Shown here piece after piece: positions 34,401 to 43,004 of a stretch of DNA of 64,000 nucleotides. The notes under the pieces were generated by a model, which was given only the letters and a program-made list of their open reading frames with translations, was not told the origin of the DNA and did no database searches. Each line of letters begins with the position of its first letter. Within the stretch, counting starts at the first letter, position 1. A program made the translations under genes and the position numbers. The stretch comes from Takakia lepidozioides (taxonomy: Eukaryota > Streptophyta > Takakiopsida > Takakiales > Takakiaceae), in NCBI GenBank assembly GCA_030704615.1, contig CM060734.1:27358042-27422041 (forward strand). Direction: 5' to 3'.

Positions 34401-35701
34401 AGTTGTCGCCATTGGACACCACACCTCTTGTGTGGCAGTGCCCGGGTGAAGGCATTTGCCTTCTGGACTTGTTTGGCGGGATCAGCACCGGATTGGCTGC
34501 TGTGCTACAGGCAGGTGTGCGGGTAAGACGTTATCTATATGTGGAGAGGGATGAGACTACACGACGCGTCTCACTGCGCCATGTTGCTCAGTTGGTACAG
34601 CAGTACCCTGCTTTGTTGCCAGTGTCTGCAATTCGTGGATACCAACAAGCCTTGCCAACAGACATTTCGTTGCTGGGGGCGCCGGATTTGGAGCAGGTTG
34701 GCTCCATTGATCTGGTAGTGGCAGGTTGGCCCTGCCAAGGGTATTCATCAGCCGGGCATGACAATGGATTGCGAGACTCGAGGACGGGTCTGTTTTGGGA
34801 GATGGTGCGGATTTTGCGCCACTTGCAGCTTCATCAAGCTGTATCGTCAGCAAACATCTTGGAGAATGTGCCACTGATGGGCGATTCTCGGGCCAGGGTG
34901 ATGGCCAGTATGCATCAAGTTCGGTCGTGGCTTGGGTCAGCAGTGTTGCTGGATGCAACTGCAGTGGGGTCACGGGCTCATCATCCACGGCTTTGGTGGA
35001 CTAACTCGATGCCACCCGCACTGCTCAAGCGTGCATTTGATGGGGTGCAGCGGCCAGCACACCTCACCGTGGATGGCATTCTAGACACAGGGAGGCAGTC
35101 TCAACGTGTGAGACACGATGACCGTTCACCTTTGGCAGTGGTCAACAGGGTGGGTCAACCACGAGCAGCATTACCTACACTGCTCAGCTTCCCAGGATCC
35201 CATGCTTTTCGGGATGGTGGACCTGGCCTCTTGTGGGATAGCCAGTTGCAACAGTTAGTGGAGCCTAATGCCGACGAGCGAGAGCGGGCTATGGGATTTT
35301 CCACTGGGACCACGGCGGTGCCTTCTCTTTCTGAGGCATCACGTCGTCAGGTGTTGGGGCAAGCAATGGATCTCAATTGCTTGACCTGGATTATCAGCTT
35401 GGCTATGGCTGAGCAACGTAGAGTGCGGAGTGCACTTCCCTTGACGGTCTCTCTGCCTACCGAGACGGTACAGGCAGCAAGTGGGGGCGAGCCGGTGAGG
35501 ACCACGGGGTGTAGACATCCATGGCACACGTGGGAGGTGCTCGAGGTTCAGAGGGAGTTGGCAGCCAAGGCAGCTGTGATGGATGAGGTTGGGGATTCTT
35601 CTCGGGATGAGGAGGTTCTCAATGATGAGATGATGGGGCAGGATGAGGCCTTGTCATTGACTGAGCAGGAAGGGAGTACTGCTCAAGAGATTGCAGCATA
35701 G
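31487..35701 (+). CDS. Gag - aspartic protease - cytosine-C5 DNA methyltransferase polyprotein
   Basis: A single frame of about 1,404 codons, broken only by one TAG at 31895-31897. In order (residue numbers from 31487): acidic/Ser start with EEMYGATKGPR (~85); gag core around 220-330; two zinc knuckles beginning at Cys390, CWTCGGPHVKKNC and CGHCGKYGHGDAQC; a Gly/Arg/Gln-rich stretch; Ala-rich spacer; protease with LLDSGAQ (Asp752) and YDVLIGG; then the methyltransferase, residues ~985-1340: motif I LLDLFGGIS (Asp994, SAM site), motif IV GWPCQGYSS with catalytic Cys1083, motif VI ENV (1126-1128), an R-x4-R motif VIII (RAHHPRLWW), a target-recognition-side ERERAMGF, and a late AMDLNCLTW resembling motif X. 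All catalytic landmarks of C5-cytosine methyltransferases are present. The frame runs on past TAG 35699-35701 into reverse transcriptase. Confidence 0.92.
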
Positions 35702-37230
35702 CAACCACGGGACGCGTCCTCTACCTCTAAGCCCACTGGACTTAAGGTTGCAGTTACGGAGGACAATTGGGAGCCTGACATTGGACCCATTGTCACCGGA
35801 GGAGAGAGACGACGTATACGGCGGTTCCTGAGGGCTTACAGGAATTGCTTTGCCTTCAGTTTGAAGGACTTGGGAGCACTGAAGGGTCAAGAGATCCGTA
35901 TTGAGTTGGCCACTAACACGCCAATCTTTCGGAGACCCTATAGATACAGTGACATGGAGAGGTCTTTGATTCAGATGAGGACTCAAGATCTCTGGGAGGC
36001 AGGTTTGGTGGAGCTCTCTGGTGGAGAGTATGCTTCAGTCACAGTGATGCCAGCCAAGAAGGATGTCTATGGCAATTGGACGGAGAGACGTATGTGCGGT
36101 GATTACCGGCCTGTAAATCGTCAGACCAAGTCCGATAGGTATGCCATGCCGACACCAGAGGAGATCTTTGATGCCATTGGGCATTGGTCTTTAGCACGTT
36201 GGATTTACGATCCGGATATCACCAGTTGCCGATCAAGGAGGTGGATAAGCAAAAGACGGCATTTTGGGGGATCAATGAGCACGGGAAGGATTGCCTATAC
36301 CAGTGGCGGTCCTTACCATTTGGGCTTAAAAACGCTCCCGCTGAGTTTCAAAGAGTCATGGACAGGATTCTAGCAGGGGTGGAGTTTGCTCGGTGCTACA
36401 TAGATGACATCATCATCTTTAGTGCTACGGTGGAGGAGCATGAGAGACACCTTCAGGGGGTATTTGAGCACTTGAGGGCGCACGGATTGAAGTTACATCC
36501 GGGCAAGTGCAAGTTTTTCCACAACTAGATTGAGTATCTGGGTCACACGATATATCCTGGAGGATTGGGGGTACAGCAGACTAAGGTAAAGTCCATTGCA
36601 CAGGTTCCACGCCCCACGGATGTGAGCCGAGTTCGAGCTTTTATGGGGTTAACAAACTATTACAGACAGTTTGTTAAGGGATTTAGTGCCATTGCAAAGG
36701 CTCTAACCAAGCTGACCAAGGTGGACCAGGAGTGGCAGTGGGAAGATGAGCAAGAACAAGCTTTTCAAGAGCTCAAGGCGAGGTTGACCTCGGCGCCCAT
36801 CTTGAGACGACCTATCAGGAGGCGTCCTTTTCAGCTGCATACAGATTGGAGCATGCTGGGGCTTGGAGCGGTGCTCACACAGGTGGATGATGAGGGAAGA
36901 GAGTTCGTAGTGCCTTATGCTAGCCGCTCGAACAATGCTGCAGAGTCTAAGTATAGCTCATATGAGAGAGAATGCTTAGCTGCAGTGTGGGCCGTGGCAC
37001 ACTTCAGGTGCTATCTATACGGCAATCTCTTCACCCTTGTCACGGATCACCAACCACTCAAGTGGTTGATGGAGTCAGACAAGCTTACGGGGAAGCTTGC
37101 ACGGTGGGCACTCATCCTTCAAGAGTATGACTTTCAGGTGGTGCATCGACCGGGTTTGGTCAATCGCAATCCATGCATGAGCCAGTAGGATGACACTTGA
37201 GCTCGGTGGCATGGTGAGACGGACGAGGAG
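35702..37230 (+). pseudogene. Reverse transcriptase - RNase H of the methyltransferase retroelement
   Basis: Continues in the same frame as the methyltransferase up to about 36186 (ERRRIRRFLRAY, MPAKKDVYGNW, RMCGDYRPVNRQT), then after a frameshift TLDLRSGYHQLPIKEVDKQK, FGLKNAPAEFQRVMD, the active site CYIDDIIIFS, and RAFMGLTNYYRQFVKGFS. RNase H follows with the expected acidic positions (LHTDWSMLGLGAVL, SYERECLAAVW, VTDHQPLKWL). It ends with QVVHRPGLVNRN. Interruptions: frameshift near 36186, TAG 36526-36528, TAG 37186-37188, TGA 37198-37200. Confidence 0.92.
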
Positions 37231-38712
37231 ATGGTGCCCGGATGGCATGCATCTGCATTTCTGTGTATCTTGGCAGCGGAAGGCCAGGTTGGACCTGCAA
37301 TAGGGATGACTGTAGATCAAGTGTCTGAGGACCCTGAGGCCAGCAATGAGCAAGGTGGCACCAAAGATATACATGAGGATTCAGTTGTGTTGGACTACCT
37401 CCGCACTGGAGACACTGCAGCCACTGTGACTGCCAAGGAGAGGGATCGGATCCTACAACGAGCCAAGAGGTTCAAGTGGGAGGGGACACACCTGCTTTGG
37501 GGTGCGACGCACCCATAGCCTACTGCAGGGGCAGTATTGGTGGCGTGGTATGCACACAGAGGTGCAACAATTTGTGGCTAGGTGCATGGTGTGTGACAGG
37601 GTGCGTGCTTTATTCAACGCCCCTACTCCACAATTGCACCCTCTTCCGATCATGGGATTGGGCTACAGGTGGAGTCTTGACTTCGCAGGGCCGTTGCCAC
37701 TGACCATGCGTCACAACAAGTACGTGTTGGTGATGGTGGAGCACTTCTCCAAATGGATTGAGTTGGTTCCATTGCCTGATAAGGCTAGTGAGGGAGCTGC
37801 GTATGCATTCTTGGGCTTAGCCGATTCGGTGCTCCAGCTGAGGTACTCACGGACCAAGGGAGAGAGTTCTTGGGGGAGTTTCAGGCTTTGTGTGACAAGG
37901 CCTTGATAGACCACCGCACCACTTCTCGGGATCATCCTGAGGCCGATGGCTTGGCAGAGAGAGTTGTTCAGACAGTAAAGAGGGGTTTGCGCAAGTATGG
38001 CTTGCAGAAGGGACACCTAGGAGATTGGGACCTTCAGTTACCCTGGTTAGCCATGGGCTACAGGTTCAGCAAGCAAGCATCACTTGCCTCCTTCTCACCA
38101 TACTTTCTTCTCTTTGGCCGAGAGCCGGATTTGCCTACATCCATTCGCAGAGAAGCTGCTACAATTCTTAATCTTGACGATCCAGACGTGTGGGCACGTG
38201 CATGTGAGTAGCGTGCAGAGTTGTTCAAGAAAGTCATGCCCATGGCTTTCGAGAACCTTGCCATTACACAACACCGTGATACGTTGAGGTATGCTACCAT
38301 ACGTGGTGGGGGCTATCGTCCTGGGGTTTGGAGATTCAACCCTGGTGACTATGTCTATCTGCAGCAGACTGCTCCTACGACCCTGGATGTGATTGCAGGA
38401 CGTGTTATTTTGAGGGTTCGAAAGGTCTTGCCCTCAGGCGTCTTGGTCTTGGAGGGTCGGGATGGCATAACGTGGAAGGACCATGTGCGTAATTGTGCGC
38501 CCTCTCACCTTCCGAATGTTGATGGTAGGATTGACCCAAACCTGGCAGTGGTATCTGCAGGTTTGAGATGCATGTTGTGTGGGTCTGCTAGAGGGGCAGC
38601 CACCATGCTGGTGTGTGATCGATGCTCTCGAGGTTGGCATATGGGATGCTTGACACCACCTCTTGAGATGGTTCCGGATAGGGATTGGTTATGTCCACAT
38701 TGCATTGGATAG
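37231..38712 (+). pseudogene. Integrase with C-terminal PHD finger
   Basis: Linker, then the zinc-binding N terminus (GQYWWRGMHTEVQQFV, CMVCDR), core with SLDFAGPLPLT (first Asp), VMVEHFSKWIE, then after a frameshift near 37845 DHPEADGLAERVVQTVKRG (catalytic Glu region), YFLLFGREPDLP, a GPY/F-like FNPGDYVYLQ and RKVLPSGVLVLEG. The last 45 residues (38569-38703) form a C4HC3 PHD finger: CMLC, VCDRC, GWHMGC, WLCPHC, with the aromatic WH position typical of methyl-lysine readers. It ends at TAG 38710-38712. Damage: frameshifts near 37500 and 37845, TAG at 38209-38211. Chromoviruses usually carry a chromodomain here; this one has a PHD finger instead. Confidence 0.9.
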
Positions 38713-38973
38713 TGAAAGTGGATACACCATGGAATGCTAACAAGAAACGCAAGGCCCAGCTACTAGGAGACCTTGAACACACGAGATCCTGGCTCAAGTT
38801 CACAGATTGCAAGACGGCGACTAACGATGGGGCTACACTTGTACCCGGCCTCTTGGTCGATAGAGTTTGAGCACAATAGGGACAGTGATAGAGGACTTAG
38901 TACGGCTGTGGCTATTACATCTTGTAGCTATCTGGAGGTAGAGGGACCTATCCACCAGCTAGGGGGGCGATTG

Positions 38974-39407
38974 TGGTAGACTACTTTATTGTGCATATAT
39001 GTGTGGTGTGGTTTGGACAGCAATGTAGTTGTGTTGCGATACGTATGCGCACGACAACTGTCAAGTTAAATAAGCACAGTGTGAAACTAGCTAGAATAAA
39101 GCTAGTTATTTGTATTTAACACTTGGATTTAGGTCAAGTGTTAAATCAGGTGTCAAGTTTAGTTTGACACCTGACCCGTCTTATCTTCACGAGAGCGGCA
39201 GTTGCGCAGCTCATCTCTCTCGAGTTGAGCCTGCGCGACCGAGCTCCTGCATCGTTTAGGACTGAGTATGCTCATGATGGGAGTGTAGGTTGTTGTGGGG
39301 TGGAGTCCCCACAGCTTGGGGTGCCCCTGGCTCGACTATTATCTTAAAGAGTGATAGCGATGGATTTCATATTTCTTGTGTTGGGAGTGTGTGTCCTTTT
39401 AGCTTAT
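38974..39407 (+). repeat. 3' LTR of the methyltransferase retroelement
   Basis: Begins TGTGGTAGAC directly after a G-rich purine tract, as expected for a 3' LTR. 39182-39405 repeats 27724-27955. It contains an AATAAA at about 39096 within a short hairpin. The right end is not a clean CA terminus: another copy of the first ~90 bp starts at 39408. Confidence 0.8.
39086..39173 (+). promoter_or_regulatory. Three consecutive perfect stem-loops in the 3' LTR
   Basis: ACTAGCT / AGCTAGT enclosing AGAATAA (about 39086-39106); ATTTAACACTTG / CAAGTGTTAAAT with a 9-nt loop (39114-39146); CAGGTGTCAA / TTTGACACCTG with a short loop (39147-39173). The first holds the AATAAA signal in its loop, so this block may mark the polyadenylation region. 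Confidence 0.6.
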
Positions 39408-39497
39408 TGTGGTAGACTACTTTATTGTGCATATATCTGTGGTGTGGTTTGGACAGCGATGTAGTTGTGTTGCGATACGTATGCGCACGACAGTTGT
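39408..39497 (+). repeat. Second, truncated copy of the LTR start
   Basis: About 90 bp nearly identical to 38974-39063, cut off at a junction with a minus-strand reverse transcriptase fragment. It indicates a second insertion or a rearranged tandem LTR of the same family. Confidence 0.8.
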
Positions 39498-39710
39498 CTT
39501 TCCCTGATCCTCTTCAGCTACTTGTACTTGGTTATACCCACTAAAACCATCCATGAATGAGTACATCTCATGGCATGCTACAGTATCTAGCACAACTTCT
39601 GTGAATGACAAAGGAAAGGGATTTTTCTTTGTACAATCATTCAACTTCTTATAGTTCACACAAACTCTCAGTTTATATGTATACATTCTCTCTACATGTA
39701 GCCACACTGG
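39498..39710 (-). mobile_element. Reverse transcriptase fragment of a different Ty3/gypsy element
   Basis: Minus-strand frame with KLRVCVNYKKLNDCTKKN, PFPLSFTEVVLDTVA and YSFMDGFSGYNQVQVAEED, the N-terminal part of a plant gypsy reverse transcriptase clearly different from the one at 36 kb. Truncated at both ends: by the LTR copy at 39497 and by a PPR pseudogene at 39711. Confidence 0.85.
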
Positions 39711-40396
39711 CCTACTGAATGAAGGAAGACACTACTTCGATTCCCTGAGTCAAGATCATGGTGTCACCCCGCCAGTAAAGCACTTTGGCTGCATGGTGGA
39801 CCTTCTGGACGAGCGGGACAAGTAAATGAGGCAGTGGACCTGATTAATAAAATGACAATCAATCCAGATGTTGTGGTGTGGAAGGCCTTGCTTGGTGCCT
39901 GCAGAATCCATGGCAATGTCGAGATGGCTGAATGTGTGGCAACATCTATCCTCAAGTGGGATGAGTAGGATGTCGTGACTTATGTGTTGTTATATCAAAC
40001 ATCTATGCTGCAGTTGGCAGGTGGGATGATACTGCAAAGGTGAGAAGAATGATGAAGGTCAGAGGGGTTAGAAAGGAGCCGGATGACAAGTTGCATCCCA
40101 GAATTAAGGAAATCCATGCTGAGCTGAGAAGATTGTCTGGGCAGATGAAGGAGGCGGGGTATGTGCTTGGCACACGCTTTTTATTGCTTGATGTGGAGGA
40201 AATGAATTTTCTCTTTGCCACCAAGGGCATTAGTTTTGGGCTGACCAGCACGACTCGTCAAGAATCTTCGAGTGTGTGGAGACTGCCACACCTCCACCAA
40301 ATTCAAAGATTGTTGGCCGAACAATTGTTGTATGGGACGCTAACTACTTTCCACCACTTTGAAGATGGGATTTGTTCTTGTGGTGATTACTGGTGA
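39711..40396 (+). pseudogene. PPR protein, E/DYW-domain C terminus, pseudogene
   Basis: Plus-strand remains of the C-terminal end of a DYW-class pentatricopeptide repeat protein, a family of organelle RNA editing factors. Recognisable pieces in order: HYFDSLSQDHGVTPPVKHFG, GCMVDLL, after a one-base loss AGQVNEAVDLINKM and VVVWKALLGACRIHGNVEMA, TYVLL, SNIYAAVGRWDDTAKVRRMM, KLHPRIKEIHAELRRLSGQM, a frameshifted CGDCHTSTKF, IVGRTIVV, and the terminal FHHFEDGICSCGDYW followed by a stop. A TAG interrupts at 39967-39969. The segment between RKEP and KLHPRI is deleted, and the HxE zinc-site region is scrambled. Clearly non-functional. Only about one repeat plus E and DYW parts remain. Confidence 0.9.
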
Positions 40397-41390
40397 AATG
40401 ATGTTTTCTTGGAGTTCGAACTGTGTCCAAAAAGGGCTTATGAGCCATGCCCGTTCCAAAAGTGACGTTGTGTTAGGGAAGTTCGGTAGGTCGGTTTGTA
40501 TGCTAATTTTCATTTGACGGAGGATGAGTAGCGTGCGCGCTGTAGGGGAGTGCATGCAGGCTTGTGGGTGCAATGACGATAATGAGTAGAGGCCGTTGTA
40601 TTTGAGGGCCAGGTATTTAAGGATCCCATGATAGATGATGCCCAAGCGTCCTGGATTGTTGAGGGCTTCTTTTAATTGCATGCCTAATGTGCGGGCATAT
40701 GAGATGATTAATGGTGTAGAGCCGATTCCGTAGCTATCGGTGGGGAGTTGAGTGAGGGCATTAGGAGTGCTGATGGGTAATCCACATACCCGTTTTGTGA
40801 GGTGTATAATGCTTTTGTCATGTTTTTTGATGTCCGACAGGGAAAATGGGGTGGCATTGTGCTATTAGTATATATGTTCCCTATGAGTTGGACAGCATCA
40901 ATGGGGTATCCTAAATCAAGCATCACGGTAAGTAACCTAGCATGGTCTAGTGAACGAAGGCGTTTTTAAAGTCTATATATAGTAGATATATGTCATGTTT
41001 GGTGAGCTTAGCGTCCTCAAGGGCAGAGATGACGTATTGTATTCGTCGAGTTGTACTTCGGGAGGCTCGGAAACCTTCTTGAGGATCACTGAGGATACGA
41101 TGTTGTTCACTGTAGCTGGATAGCATTGTGGTGAGCGTGCTAGTAAAGAGTTTATATATAGTGTTGGCTAGTGCTATGGGTCTATAATTGCTAAGGTCCA
41201 TTGGATCGCCTTTTTTGAAGAGGAGGATGGTGCGACTGTGCTTCCAGGAATGTGGGATTCGTTGCAATTGGTAGCAGAGCTGGAAGAATGTGTAGAGGAG
41301 GTGATGAAATTGAGGGTCGAGTGCTTGAAGTATGGCGTTGGGTAAAAGGTCTGGATGGACACATGCGGCCAGGGTGACGGCATACTAGCT
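40397..41390 (-). mobile_element. LINE reverse transcriptase fragment, decayed
   Basis: Minus strand. 41390-40948 encodes the N-terminal fingers and palm of a non-LTR reverse transcriptase: RIPHSWKHSRTILLFKKGDP, LSNYRPIALANTIYKLFTS, PQEGFRASRSTTRRIQYV, and box A YLLYIDFKNAF with the first catalytic Asp. After a frameshift near 40948 it continues LGYPIDAVQLIGNIYTNS, then a thumb-like region (MQLKEALNNPGRLGIIYHGI). The box C (Y/F)xDD was not found. Probably related to the RNase H/Cys-rich LINE end at 43-44.5 kb, which lies in the opposite orientation. Confidence 0.8.
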
Positions 41391-42185
41391 AGGAGGGGCC
41401 GAGGTGTGTAGCGGAATGGGTTGGGCTCAAGAACCGCCCATCCGACTATGGTTAGTGCAGGGGGTACCGCGGTAAGCTAGTGGTTGTCTCAATTCTAGAT
41501 CTAATTCTACCGGCAAAGAAGAGTTTAAGTTCTCATTCACAGGGCGAGGTTGCATTCCTAAGTCCTACGGTATGGTTATTTATTTTTAGTCTTGCAATTG
41601 CCTTCCAAGTCTTCTTTATTTACAAACTCCTACTAGCCTAAACCCCCCCAAGACGCTAATAGGCGGGACCATTTTCCTGGTCCCTACACAAAACACCTAC
41701 CAAGTTTAGGGAGGAAGAGGGGAAACCTCTTCCCACTGCCCCTCCAATTCCTTGGTGGTTGAGTTCAATCCACCCCTCCGAAAGGGCAAACTCCCTTTTA
41801 CCCTCCAAATTCTGGCTTTAAAAGGGTCAATTTAAATCAAAGTCCCTAGGACTATTTTATCAACAATTGACAATTCAAACAAATGGGCAAAACTAATTTT
41901 AAAAAAATCATAAGAAATACCCCTCGATAGAGAATCCTCCCTAGATCCCAAGGATCCTGAAATTGCATGCAGGGGCCCCAAGGAACAACCTGGGAACTAA
42001 CCTTTTAAGTGGGAATGTTGGGGAACCACTCCCAAGTACGGGGAACAGCCATGGGGAACAGCCGCCCTGATTAATGACTATGGATGGATGACATACGGGA
42101 CCCTCCGTTCATCCATCGCTCAAAACATGCTAGGTGAAACTGAGTTAACAGCTCTATTCCATCAGTGACGAAGGTCAACGAAGGT
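41391..42185. other. Spacer; no gene seen
   Basis: Mixed-composition sequence with no frame resembling a protein and no clear repeat. Confidence 0.5.
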
Positions 42186-42189
42186 CAGC

Positions 42190-42840
42190 AAGAACACTTG
42201 CTCCTGCCCAAATTCGGCGCCGTTTTTCCACCCGAGGGATGATCTCTGGTAACCACATGTTGGCCTCTCCCCCCGAGACGACTTCATCCAAGCCCCCTCG
42301 GATGGAAATTTGGCGCCGTTTTCCCCTCCGGGGGATGATCTCTGGCAGCCACATGTCGGCCTCTCCCCCCGAGACGACTTCATCCAAGCCCCCTCGGACG
42401 GAAATTCGGCGCCGTTTTTCCATCCGGGGGATGATCTCTGGCAGCCACATGTCGGCCTCTCCCCCCCCGAGACGACTTCATCCAAGCCCCCTCGGACAAA
42501 AATTCGGCGCCGTTTTTCCATCCGGGGGATGATCTCTTGCAGCCACATGTCGGCCTTTCCCCTCGAGACGACTGCATCCAAGCCCCCTCGGACGGAAATT
42601 CGGCGCCGTTTTTCCATCCGGGGGATGATCTCTGGCAGCCACATGTCGGCCTCTCCCCCCCGAGACGACTCCATCCAAGCCCCCTCAGACGGAAATTTGG
42701 TGCCATTTTTCCATCCGGGGGATGATCTCTGGCAGCCACATGTCGGCCTTCCCCCCCCCCGAGACGACTCCATCCAAGCCCCTCAGATGGAAATTCGGCG
42801 CCGTTTTTCCATCCGGGGGATGATCTCTGGCAGCCACGCA
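42190..42840 (+). repeat. ~97-bp satellite, seven copies (plus orientation)
   Basis: GATGATCTCT(G/T) recurs at about 42239, 42334, 42430, 42528, 42622, 42721 and 42818, spacing 94-99 bp. Each unit carries GCAGCCACATGTCGGCCT, CGAGACGACT, CATCCAAGCCCCCTC and AAATTCGGCGCCGTTTTTCC. Because the units nearly keep frame, several long chance frames run through the array on both strands; none is a gene. Confidence 0.95.
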
Positions 42841-43004
42841 TCCTACATGTGCAACACTCCCCACATACCAATATATCGACACCCTTCTTACATAAATTAA
42901 AACAACTACTAACCATAACACACAAAATAAACACAACAGTCCACCCCTCTCCTACCACACACCCACCGCATTCCCCAAAATCAAACCAAATAAAACTTGG
43001 GATA

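Larger units (their letters stand above)
31040..39405 (+). mobile_element. Ty3/gypsy retrotransposon carrying a DNA methyltransferase and a PHD finger
   Basis: Order along the plus strand: leader (31040-31486), gag with two CCHC knuckles, aspartic protease, cytosine-C5 DNA methyltransferase, reverse transcriptase, RNase H, zinc-binding integrase, integrase C-terminal GPY/F-like region, PHD finger, purine-rich tract (GCTAGGGGGGCGA just before 38974), then a 3' LTR starting TGTGGTAGAC. RT before integrase places it in Ty3/gypsy (Metaviridae). No matching LTR start was found 5' of gag; only a partial LTR copy at 27724-27955 shares sequence. Pol carries three frameshifts (near 36186, 37500, 37845) and the polyprotein six in-frame stops, so this copy is inactive. 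Two truncated relatives at 14.05 and 17.1 kb show that it is a multi-copy family. Confidence 0.93.

Noticed and set aside
37870-38712. The PHD finger as a separate host gene exon
   Set aside because: It is in the same frame as, and directly continuous with, the integrase C-terminal region, and the element's polypurine tract and LTR follow.
42162-42958. Open frames of about 190-200 codons on both strands
   Set aside because: They run through the ~97-bp satellite, whose unit length and lack of stops create long frames. The proteins are pure internal repeats.
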